A stretch of 64,000 nt of DNA from NCBI GenBank assembly GCA_037074765.1, contig JBAMDO010000577.1:744001-808000 (forward strand), given 5' to 3'. The notes below the pieces were generated by a model that worked only from the letters and a program-made list of their open reading frames with translations, did no database searches and was not told the DNA's origin. This stretch comes from Mansonella perstans (lineage: Eukaryota; Nematoda; Chromadorea; Rhabditida; Onchocercidae). The number at the start of each line of letters is the position of its first letter. Positions within the stretch are counted from its first letter, which is position 1. Of the stretch, positions 52,741-63,130 are shown one piece after another. A program made the translations under genes and the position numbers.

Positions 52741-55600
52741 TTTTTGACTTTTTTCGGAAACAAAATTAAGTTTCAAGGCTTTTTGAAGTTACAAAGTATA
52801 ATTGATTAGTGAGAGCGGGAAGGATTGACATCAGTGCAGTATCGTTATCGTCAGTATTATCGAATCTTTTTATTCATTTTCAAGCAGCCATTTTCTGATA
52901 GATCATTTTAGCCAAACCTTCCTGCAAACATCCTCCATAGATTCTCGAAAAACGTTTCGAAATTCCTTCTTTCAAGTATCTGAAGTAAAATTAACATTAA
53001 TTAACATGAACCATTGAAACTTTTTGGATATTTTGCTATTTTATTGCAAAGAACAACAATGTGATATGATCATTAAAATTACGGATGTCACAAGGATCAG
53101 CTGTATAAGTAAACAGGTAATAAAATAAATGTACCGAAACAATTGTCATTCTAATCATTATACTTACTACAATTTATTTTATGACTCAAAATATTGCACT
53201 AAGTGTTCATGATTACTACTAAATTGTTAGAAGCATTTAAGAATCTGAAAATAATAAGTTACCATTCTGTTAATGCAGTTACCATTCTGTTAATGTAACA
53301 TTAAATTTATGTAATATATTCGTTTTTTATATTTACTTTTCGACTTTTTTTTATTCTATTAAAATTATGGAATTTCGTTTAATAGAATAAAATTGGCTGT
53401 TTAATTTGACATAAATATACAAAACTTATTCATATATATAATTCTGCAATTTAGTCCATAATATTTTGATATCATATTCTGATTTCAGTTTATAATGTTC
53501 ACATTTTTTTTCTATCTTGAAAAAAATGACAAAAAGGCGAAAGACGAAAAAGCAATGACGAAAGAAAAACAATTTTTTAATTTATTCATTAAATCAAGCG
53601 GTTAACGTCAATTATTTATGATTGTTTCACATTCCAACTGTTCATTTGAATTACTCGAGACCCTTGTCGCAAAGAACGGAATTGCTTATATGTCTGTAAT
53701 TATTAAATTAAGATTTTAATTGTTGGGGACAGACGGGTGGACAGACACACGCACACACAGATAGATAAAACCACGTATCTGACAAAAACACAGACGTATA
53801 AGTGTGTACAGAAGGCATTTTTTCCGTTGTATTACATCGTAAAAAATGAGCAGCGTTTAATTTTATAAGTAATTCATATTCACAAAGATGTTTAGAAGGT
53901 GACAGAGAGAGGGAGAGAGAAAAAAAAAGAAGGATTTTGTTGAAATTTTGTATTGTTCTTTAGTTGATGGAACAATTTCCCGTTTCTTATTTTATATGAG
54001 GTTGTACAATTTCTATTGATATAGCCATTACTACTTCTTGAGAGGGAATTTCAAACATGAACTTTACTTGAGAGATTTCAGCAGTTATATTCAAACAGTT
54101 AGTTGGTTTTAATGATTTAATAGCGTTGGCTAAACATAAATTGAAATTAATTGCTAAATTATAACAGCATGAATAATAGCAATAGCGGCAACAGCAACGG
54201 TAATAACACCAACAGGAACAACAGCAGCAACTGAAGTACTATGACAATAATAACAGCAACAGCAGCAATTTCGTTAGCAACAGTAACAACAAAGCAATAA
54301 CAACGAAAACATTTCAAAGAACATCTTTTCTTAGGATGGTAGGGAATAATGACAATAAATGTTACTGTAATTAAAATACAAATGGGATTAGAATTAGTAC
54401 AAATGTTAAAGCGATACAAAATTTTAAAAAAAAGTAAAAGTAGAATTCTCAATTTTTTTGAAAATTTGGTGCTAATCCAACTTTGGTACTATTCCAGTCC
54501 ATTTCTGAAATAATTGTTGAAGTCTCTGAGATAAAGTTAACATCATTAAATTTTTGAAACTTTTACTTATTTTTGCTAATTATATTGCCTAGAACAACAA
54601 TGTGAAATGTCCAAAAATATCAAACAGGAGCTGCAATTAAGCGAGCAATTTTACCTAGCTTAAATACCAAGCAAATAAAATTCAAAGAGTGCGAAGCAAC
54701 GAGTGTTTGTTGAAGACAGCAGTTTGCGCTCACTTTGACGAAAGTGATAAAGAGGTAGTTTAAAAAGAAATATTGTCTATTAACTTGTTTATTGTTTGTT
54801 ATAACAAGAATTTGTATTTACTAAAGGAAATTTTATTATTTTTTAAAAAGTAAAAAATCTAAAAACATTGGTTTATTGTTATATCGAAAGTAATAATTTG
54901 CGATAAGTCCGATTGAAAATGATTTTTTGTGGGGTTGAAAAACTTGTTTATTGTTCGCTAAAAACAAGATTTTGCTCTTAGTTCGGTGAAAAATTTCATT
55001 TTTTCAGAAAAGAGAGGTTTAAAAAAGGAAATTGTTAGATAATTTATTGTATGATGTTTGTTATTTTACTTCTTTTTTCTTTTTATTCAGCCGGAAAACG
55101 TTATAATTCAATCTGATTGAGGAAATAAGAGCTTTTATCTTTACATCCATTCAGAAAAACATTTAAAAGAGAACTTAATAATTCCTTACTTAATAACTGA
55201 ATTGCACATGAGCAACATGCATTTAGCGGAAAAGTGTATGAAATTTTAATTTATGTAGGGAATCGAAATTGCGAAGATTGACATAACATTTTTTTTTGTT
55301 CAAGACAATGACACATTATTAAATAAAATTAAGATAAATTTAAAATACGTATATGCAATAGAAATTTCAGGATTTAAAATTCCAATTCAAATTTATTTTT
55401 GAATGAAGTATTGTATGTTATTAGATCATTCATCATTTCAATTTTTATCAAAATAAATAAAGTAATTGTTATATCTTTTAAAGATTTTAATTCCGGAAAA
55501 AGAGATCACATGCTGAATAACATTTACTGTCATACAACACATGATTAGAGTTTCTGTCGAAAGTTACATAATCACAATTTCAGTTAATAATTATTTTCAT
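52741..55600 (+). repeat. Dispersed repeat family, copy C, a mosaic of three segments
   Basis: Read left to right it joins the equivalents of 44000-44523, 45055-45512 and 49150-49530, then a triplet-rich block and the sub-repeat part (54640-55450) shared with copies A, B and D. The short secreted-protein gene with its near flanks (about 530 bases) is missing at the first junction near 53262. The second junction, GTTGGGGACAGACGGGTGG at 53722, fuses B-type to D-flank sequence. Confidence 0.8.
54160..54310 (-). repeat. CAA/CAG/TAA triplet-rich block, reverse complement of 42950-43160
   Basis: Imperfect AACAGC, AATAAC and AGCAAC triplets on the plus strand. Its reverse complement matches the block near copy A, although copies A and C themselves are in the same direction. 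The leucine-rich shadow frame on the minus strand is not called as a gene. Confidence 0.75.
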
Positions 55601-55675
55601 TTTTCTAATCTCTTCTAATTTTCACATATTATGCCATAAATTTGATTTATTAAGTGAAGTACCTCCAAAAAATTA

Positions 55676-55856
55676 ATGCAGGATAATTTTAAACTTGCAA
55701 ACATTTTTGTTTTTCAGTTACAGAAAATTAATTGTTTTTACCGAATTGTTTTTTCAAACAAAATTTTCTTTTTTTTCGCATAATTCAAAATACTTTTCGC
55801 TTTTGAAAAATATCAAATTGTTATCTGTTAACGTAAACTTTTTTTTCAAACAATTT
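55676..55856. repeat. Second copy of the 52288-52490 block
   Basis: Same-direction duplicate, with small indels in the T runs. It ends ACTTTTTTTTCAAACAATTT-like, as does the first. Confidence 0.8.
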
Positions 55857-57150
55857 ATTTATCTGCCTTAACCTATTTTTCTCTTGACTATTAAATACGA
55901 AAAAAACTGTTCTATACAAAAAATAAAAATGTATAACGTAATCACTTGAGTGCATTTACAATGAGTTCCATTAAAATCTGTTTTATTAACTGCTAAAGTA
56001 TGTGAACCGTAATTTTTATCTATAAATCACTGACAATTCCTTCAGCATTTTTTCGTTGTTGAACAGAATCTGAAATTTATTCGATTTGAAAAATGCCATA
56101 AAAACTGATAGTTACATGTGCTGAGTTTTTATTGAAACGGTTTTTAAATGCAATTGCACTTAATTAGTTTATGAAACGGCTAGCTTTGTTGTCCGATTAA
56201 ACGGAAACTTTTTCTGAAACATCTCTTGTAGTGCTTCTTTTGGAAACTTCTCTTTATAAAATTTGAATCCATAAAAGATGGTTACTGAGTTCAATAATTA
56301 CTTTTAGTTTCTGTGGTATTTATTTTTACGCAAATGTATAGGAATGGCCAACGATCGCAAAGGTATTTTAAACTTAATTATCGATGACAAAGAAATCATT
56401 GTAACATTAATTAAGGAAGACTCTGAGAGCTTTTCAACAATCAGCTGGTGAATACAAAACAGCAGTCTAACAAACTCAGCAAAGATTTCATCGATAGAAG
56501 CAAACAAAGTGCATATGATTTACAAAAAGGAGAAATAGTCATCAAGATGGAAGAGAAACGACATCGGATCTCGAAATTATCCAGCCTTGTACAAAGCGGA
56601 TAATGTACAAAAACATTTCTTTGGAGTGATGTTGACTTCCGCGTGTCACATATCATGTGACATATATTATGGTGAATTTCTGTTGTATCAAAAATCTTAT
56701 CGCTGATATCGGAAAATGTGACACATCCGTTGTTATGCATGCTTGAAAAATTACTTGATTTATTCGAGATGATGTAATTGTTTAGACACGAAAATGTAAC
56801 AATTTAAACGTTATATGACATGAATTATAATTTAAGGTGGCGGAAATTATTGCTAGGTTAAGAGAGATAACTTTGGTTTCAATGATGATGAATGATAAAA
56901 ATATTTCAGACATGCTGCAGTTATTAATTAATTCAATGCAGAACATATTATATAGCTTCCTGTAGAATGTTTTGCAACTTCAGTTCCTAAAATGCTTTAA
57001 TTTAATTCTCGAAATCGCATCTATTATGTGTAAGAAATAATGAGAGAAGATAAGTGGTTTAAATGTCGAACATGACAGTGATTGATATGACACAATGAAA
57101 TTATTCGGTCGATCATAATAATTTCATACTTTGATAAATTGAAGAAAAAT
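55857..57150. other. Intergenic stretch with a coding-like remnant near 56450-56610
   Basis: Most is A+T-rich and featureless. At about 56450-56610 one forward frame reads KLSKDFIDRSKQSAYDLQKG, then EIVIKMEEKRHRISKLSSLV before a stop, with coding-like amino-acid use. No family was recognised, no splice signals fit well, and it may be a relic. Confidence 0.35.
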
Positions 57151-57154
57151 TAAA

Positions 57155-57320
57155 CGAAGTAAATGACCACTTATTCTAGTCGAAAAAGTTGAAAACTGTT
57201 AAAAGTAAAGAAATGTTTAGCTAATATTTGCATTCTATTTTGCTACAGAATTCTTTTTCCTTTAGTGATGCAGTATTTATAAGTAAATTCAATCATTTCG
57301 ATGAATTCGAAGATAGATAT
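57155..57320 (+). repeat. Flanking module, third (most diverged) copy
   Basis: The blocks GACCACTTATTCTAGTCG, TTGAAAACTGTTAAAA, GCATTCTATTTTGCTA and AGTATTTATAAGTAAATTCA match the modules around the cox1 relic. This suggests an older duplication of the same unit. Confidence 0.65.
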
Positions 57321-57353
57321 GTGTCTAAGGTTGATATAATTTTATCAAGAAAA

Positions 57354-57442
57354 TGATTACTGTTGGTGGTGCTACTCATGCTCTTCCATCTCTTCGTGCT
57401 GGGAGTACCGATATTCTTGCCATTAGGTTGCTAGTGCAATAG
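57354..57442 (+). other. G+C-richer coding-like island, unrecognised
   Basis: The frame from the ATG reads MITVGGATHALPSLRAGSTD, then ILAIRLLVQ and a stop. Base composition differs sharply from the surroundings. It may be a short transferred fragment or a stray exon; no family was recognised. Confidence 0.25.
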
Positions 57443-57839
57443 ATGAACAATATAAGATATACAATCAATTTCATCATGGTTGAAATCCTATTGCAATCTG
57501 TAATAATGGCTTTAGTAATAGTGGTAATCTTGCGTTATAAGAAAAGTTATCGCTTAATCAAACAACAAAATTAGCTGTTTCATCAACACACTGAGAGGCA
57601 AACTACATTTAAAAATCGTTCCATTCAAAACGTAATTACCAGTTTTTGCGATATTCTTCAAGTCGAAATTCAGCATTTTGTTCAGCAACGAAAAAGATAT
57701 AAAGGAACTATGAGTAATTTAAGAGATAAAAATTGCGATTTTTATACTTTGACAGCGGAAATAATTAATAAAACAGGTACTAATAGAATTCATTGTAAAT
57801 GCATTCAAGTGATTCCGTTATACTTTTTCCTTTTTTGTA

Positions 57840-58135
57840 TTTAACGGGCAAGTGATCAAAATGGATTAAGACAGTGAATAAAAGCAACTGACATAAATCA
57901 TAATAATGAAACTAGATTTCATCTATCCATTTATTTTTTGCTTTGCAAAGGTTTTATCATCTATCATTTTCACTAAATCAGATTTCTTTCAGGCCTGTTT
58001 TTTTTTAATATGAAATAAATGATCATTTATTCCAGTCGGAAAGTTTGAAAACTATTAAAATTTTTTGAAAAATTTGGTTAGTAATTGTATTCATTTTGCT
58101 ATTTTTTAAAAATTCCTTTTTTTATTAACTTTTTC
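57840..58135 (+). repeat. Flanking module, left copy, beside the cox1 relic
   Basis: Contains CATAAATCATAATAATGAAA, TATCCATTTATTTTTTGCTT, AATAAATGATCATTTATTCC and GGAAAGTTTGAAAACTATTA. The same order recurs about 720 bases to the right. Confidence 0.85.
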
Positions 58136-58142
58136 TGTTTAA

Positions 58143-58458
58143 GGCCATCATATATGTACAGCTACTATAGATATTGATACACGTACTTATTTTAGTGCTG
58201 CTACTATGATTATTGCTATTCCTAGAGCTGTAAAGGTTTTTAATTTTTTAGATACTTTTTTTGGTCTAATCAGCCATTTTGATGTTTAACTTATAGTTTT
58301 ATTTTTCTTTTTACTGTTGGTGAATTAAGAAGAATTATTTTGAGTGCTGCTAGTTTAGATGTTGTTTTACATGATACTTATTATGTAGTGGCTCATTTTC
58401 ATTATACTTTAAGTCTTGGTGCAGTTTGTGGATTCTTTGTGGTTTTTGTTTATGATTA
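58143..58458 (+). pseudogene. cox1: Nuclear relic of mitochondrial cox1 (NUMT)
   Basis: Cytochrome c oxidase subunit I carries the haem-copper centre of respiration; this is a dead nuclear copy of about 105 codons. It reads GHH(M)[29 protein letters not shown], then in another frame [18 protein letters not shown] and [20 protein letters not shown], ending [22 protein letters not shown] holds the conserved haem-ligand histidines. Reading W in FWC needs TGA as tryptophan, and AGA AGA stands where serine is expected, so the source used the invertebrate mitochondrial code. The frame changes once near a run of seven T at about 58258. Both gene ends are missing. Confidence 0.92.
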
Positions 58459-58564
58459 TCGTATATTTATGGTTTATCTTTTGATAGATATTAATAGAAA
58501 TAACTTTAAACAAATAAGTTTTATTTTTTTGTTTTGAGACCAATTCATTTTCCGTATTTCACAG

Positions 58565-58860
58565 GCGAGTGACAAAAGTGGGTTACGGCAGATAAATTAA
58601 AAGGAGCGGATGTAAATCATAACAATGAAACTAAATTTCAACTATCCATTATTTTTTGCTTTACAAAGATTTTATCAGCAATCATTCTTAATGAATCAAA
58701 TTTTTTTCGGACTTGTTTTTTTAATATAAATAAATGATCACTTATTCTAGTCCGAAAGTTTGAAAACTGTTAAAATTTTTTTGAAAAGTTTGGTTAGTAG
58801 TTGTATTCATTTTGCTATTTTTTAAAATTTCCTTTTCTTAATAATAGAGTATTTATGAAT
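58565..58860 (+). repeat. Flanking module, right copy, after the cox1 relic
   Basis: Same order of blocks as the left copy: GTAAATCATAACAATGAAAC, TATCCATTATTTTTTGCTTT, AATAAATGATCACTTATTCT and CGAAAGTTTGAAAACTGTTA. Together the two copies enclose the mitochondrial relic. Confidence 0.85.
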
Positions 58861-60270
58861 AAATTCACTCATCTTGATGAATTATAACGGTGAATAAAAT
58901 TCTATTATTTAAGGAGTTTAATGAAGGAGCCAAGAAATAAATTCAATTTATTAATCAGTGAATATTCAAGTAGAAGGATTCATCGTTCTAATCTATTATT
59001 TGTGCAAGCATAGTTATGAACTTTTACGGACTAGCGCAGTAATCTAAAATAGCTTTGATATTTAGATATGACACTAATCAACAAACATTTAGGATACATA
59101 TCCAAATTTTATTATGAATAATTTATGAATAATATCCGAATCTATAGATACTTTGAGATTTTCAAACAAAACTTCAAATGCTGAAATTGCAGTCCGAGAA
59201 ACTGTTGAGAGTAAATTTTTGCATTCTTTAATTTAATTAAAATCATTGTGATAGTTTTTAGAAAAGCAATTAAACATGCGAAAAAAATGTTCTATGATTA
59301 ATCAACTCGAACATAATGAATACGTCATTTTTTAGAAATAATTTTTCGAAATTTATTTTCGTATATCATTATCTTTGTTGTTGCAAATTGCTCTAGCATT
59401 TGTTAAATGTCACAATTCAGTGCAACAAAATGTTGCATAAAATTTATCAATAAAAACGCCCTTTATGAATTGTTGAAAATTCCCGCATAATTGAATGAAA
59501 AATTGAGCAAGAAACAATTGAATTGAAAAAAATTGAAATTACAATAAAAATTTTCAAATAACGAATGAATGCAAAAGTAAAGTGGAAAAATGTTGCAAAA
59601 ATGACTTAGTGATTTGCTTTTACCGGCTAGCGAACCCACCTCTCTGGTGGCACACCTTGTTTGACACTTCAGTTAAGGTCTATGTGGCATGGAAACTCAG
59701 CCGGAAATATATGCTACTGCTAACACGGCTCGAAATCTCAGCAAAAAAATATAAGCTTTTCCCGTTCATGAAAAAAACAGGCATATAACATCGCAGCACT
59801 TTTGTGATATCATTTTTTGCATCGGATACATCAGATAATCAAGTTTTTATTAATTTCTCCGATATTTTCATTTTTTTCTGTCAAACTATTTGTTAATTTA
59901 GAATTTCTAATATGGCTTAGTTTAAATGCTGAAATCATTGCTGAAACAATGACCAATCAATTAATCAATCGAATAATTTAATAAGAAAAAGTCTACTACT
60001 TTCTTGTAGACTGATACTATGAACACTTTCAACATTTTAGCAAATGTCATTGCTCGCAATTGGAGTGACCGAGTGAGACTATATGGCTTGCTGAACAAAT
60101 TTATCCTTTTTAGTGTTGTTGCAAACTGCTTGTTACAGAGCCACAAGTGAGCTGTTTTCGGTGAGCAGAACTGACGCTATGGGATTTTTATAGCGCCAAG
60201 GACCTGCTGCAGCTAGCCCTGGAAATGGATGGCACTTAAATGGGAGACTTATACTCAACCGTTCCATAGC
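58861..60270. other. Intergenic stretch with a G+C-richer patch
   Basis: About 1.4 kb. The patch at about 59610-59750 stays open in one forward frame (ANPPLWWHTLFDTSVKVYVA), but nothing could be recognised. Bases 60110-60250 are also G+C-richer; they carry no tRNA, 5S rRNA or spliced-leader RNA that I could confirm. Confidence 0.45.
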
Positions 60271-61293
60271 TTATGCTATAAAAAATTCACAGGAAAAAAC
60301 TGTTAAAAGAAATGAATGAGAAATATTGTTGCCCGAACTCTTCCGCTTCGCTATTTCTACTTTCCTATATCGTTGTATGATAGGGAAACCCAGTACGTTT
60401 CGATTGCCACTTCTCGGGGCATTTCGCTCTTCTAGCTCTTCGAACCTCCTCTGCACCTCCTTCAACCGAGTTGTAACCGAACGCACCAACTGAAAATTGT
60501 CGTGACAATTGAAATTAAATTTATCTTTCATTTAATTCTCACCGCAATCAGTTTGCGACAAAAGAAGAGAAGGAAAACAAAAAAAGGAAGGCAAAGCAAT
60601 TATTACCTCGATCGCTTTGCTCATAAATTTCTGGAATGCTCGAAACATTTCAAATCCTCTTTGCAGAGAATTCAAGATATCGGAAAGGCTGAAATCTTCC
60701 GAATATGCGCATATCTTACAAAATCATCCTTCAGTATTCTTCTTTTACAATAAAATTCGTAATTTTGTTATGAAATAGCAGTATTTATGCAAGTTTTTTA
60801 TTTAATTAAAAAAAATCAGCGGGAGAATTTGCATACATTTCAAACTCTTGAATAATACAAATATTCAATCTTAAAAGGTGCCATTATGAATTCAATTTTA
60901 TTGTATAAGTTTTTCCATATAAAGTAAAATTCACATGCAATTTTCGATTTAGCTGGTGCTATTGATACATAACTGAGTTATTAAAGAAAAAGTTTAGCAA
61001 TTCTCTTTATAATACATTTTTAGATAAATGTAAAGGCAATAAATAGGTCTTATTTTCTCAATGCGATTAAATTGTAACATATTCCGACTGAATGCCTGTA
61101 AGGTAAAAAACCTTTGCTCAATCGTCGCAGGCAACAACTGGAAGAATAACGTACTCATATTGACGATCAGTAATGGAAGCTAGAACTGGTGGACTACGTA
61201 AGCTACGTGATTGCACTGTTGAATTTCAGCATTTGCTTTACTTAACTGTCGTGCAATCTCATTTTTGGCATCAATCTCGTCCTCCAAAATACT
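60271..61293 (-). CDS. Candidate coiled-coil gene with a myosin-rod-like first exon, partial or decayed
   Basis: Three minus-strand exons fit in phase: about 61214-61293, 60607-60688 and 60271-60489. The first reads ILEDEIDAKNEIARQLSKAN, then AEIQ, closely like the myosin heavy-chain rod (E.E.EAK.EL.R.LSKAN.EV.QW). The second reads LSDILNSLQRGFEMFRAFQK and FMSKAIE, and the third LVRSVTTRLKEVQRRFEELE, then ERNAPRSGNRN, both of coiled-coil type. The phase agreement (2+1, then 0) supports a real transcript. Against it, the first exon is only 80 bases of rod, the conserved tryptophan after it is not found, and a piece of the dispersed repeat (60880-61115) lies in the first intron. It could be a truncated myosin copy or two unrelated fossil pieces. 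Confidence 0.38.
60880..61115 (-). repeat. Dispersed repeat family, copy E (partial, inverted)
   Basis: Matches copy D at about 48600-48805: GTTATTAA(A/G)GAAAAAGTTTAG, AATTCTCTTTATAATACATT and CCGACTGAATGCCTGTAAGG are shared. Orientation is that of copy D, opposite to copies A-C. Confidence 0.85.
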
Positions 61294-61299
61294 GTGCAC

Positions 61300-63040
61300 T
61301 TGATCAACTTTTACAAATTAAAGTACAACTTTTACACATTTTTAAGTGAAAAGACAGCTGAATTACTCATTCCATTTCATTCGGATATTGGTCAGTTAAC
61401 ACTGTCGCATCAAGCGGAAAAGAGTCATGAAATTAATCAAACAACCGTTTCATTTTTTCTGCTTCAAAATTCTGTTCATAAGAATTATGAAATTTCTCAT
61501 TTAAAATAAAAAGCTGTTATAAGTTGCCTCTTCGCCTTACATCATCACTCTTCGGCGTCTTTATTCCGTAGGATCAATTTAAAATGCCACTTTTCATCAT
61601 TTAGAAAGTCATTTCATGAGTGATTTATAAGTTGTTATTGTTTCCTTCAAGTGACCTGACCTACATCCTTACCTACATTATTAGGTATAAAATGAGTTAA
61701 AGTTGTATTATTTGCATTTAAGTAAAAAACACGCAGTGACAAAAGAAAGTACATAAATGATGAACAAATAAAGAAAAGTAGAATAAGTTAATATGTTCAA
61801 AGCATCCGACACAATGCATGAAATAAATGGAATTGATGGCATTCGATGAAGTCAATGGTTCCCAACCGGTAACTTCAGAAACCAAAACATGAACCGCGAG
61901 GACGGTGACAGCAGTAGGAGAGATAGGAGAGAACATGCGGAAGCTGTTTTCTTTCTGTTTTTTTTTTTTTTTTAAGCTAAACGTTGATTCGTTTATGGCC
62001 ACAAAGTAATCGGGTTTTAATATTGTACTACTGTAAGATCGAAATACTTTTGACATTACTTGAAGGATTTTATGTCTGGCATATCTCTTTCATTTTCAAT
62101 ATTTGTTCTTTAACATCTAAGAAATTTATTTTGAACATAATTTTAAAAACCAAACATAACATGGAAGAAAACTTTAAAGTTTTAGAATTAAACGCCACTT
62201 AAAAGTGTTGATTCGAATTTATTATTCTCATATTATTTGAAAGATTTGACTATTAGAATATTTAAAGAAAAATTCGAGGATCTGAGACAAATCAACTAAT
62301 ACGTTATCAATGAAGAAATTAAACGCTTGAAAATCGAAATTTATAATGAAGTCAAAAAATCACATAAATCCCGAAAAGATTGCTGAGCCTTGTTTTGAAA
62401 AGCTAAACACAAATATAAGGAATTTCTTATCGAACGATATGGCAAGTGCTTGAACTAAAATAATTCAAATGACCCGAAGAGCAGCTTGTTTTAAAGATGT
62501 AATTTTCGTCGTGTTTCGCTTTTAGTGTAATGCCCACTCAAGTCAATCAAAAAAAAAAACGAAGTAAATGGCCTCGCTCAAGTATATCGAAAAAAGACCA
62601 AACAAAAATTATCACAAAAAATGTAATACATTATCCAAAATAGAGCGATATCGTCAAAAAAAACAAGAAAAACTAAAGTAAATGCAGAACTTAATGTTAA
62701 AATAATCAATTAACGTATTAATCTGAAAGAAAAAATAAACTAAGCAAAAATATATAATAAAGAAATAAAACCCATCCTTAATTAAACATCTAGGAGAAAA
62801 TGAATCTTATCATAATCCATATGACAATAAAGTAAAGAATAAACTAAGCAAAATGCAAAAAAACGAAAAACAACCAAAATTACTAATAACCAAGGTAAAA
62901 TAAAACGAATAGAATGAAAAAATTCCAAAGTATTTCTAGAAATGCTAAATCTCCCTCCAGACTTATCAAACTATATATTTCCTTAAATAAGGAACAGAAG
63001 TCATTAAACTAGCAATAACTACCGGGTGATCAATATCTTA
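61300..63040. other. Intergenic stretch, coding-like scraps and A-rich DNA
   Basis: At about 61800-61950 a G+C-richer patch stays open on both strands (minus: MFSPISPTAVTVLAVHVLVS) without a recognised family. At about 62275-62390 a forward frame is rich in Lys and Glu (EEIKRLKIEIYNEVKKSHKS), perhaps a coiled-coil relic. Bases 62540-62930 are A-rich and probably empty. Confidence 0.4.
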
Positions 63041-63130
63041 TTTGCCCTCAAACTGAAACATAGCCAGTAAAAGCAATTCTTATTGATAAAAAGTATACAC
63101 AAATACACCACATAACAAGTACTATGCAAG

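Noticed and set aside
54159..54452. 97-residue leucine- and valine-rich frame on the minus strand
   Set aside because: It reads through the CAA/CAG triplet block; the hydrophobic run is a by-product of the repeat.
60110..60250. Possible 5S rRNA or spliced-leader RNA gene (TGGATGGCACTTAAATGGGAGA)
   Set aside because: Only a short resemblance to a 5S segment. The internal promoter boxes and the spliced-leader sequence are not present.
61718..62056. 112-residue minus-strand frame
   Set aside because: It crosses a poly-A/poly-T tract, and the coding-like patch inside is open on both strands. No family was recognised.
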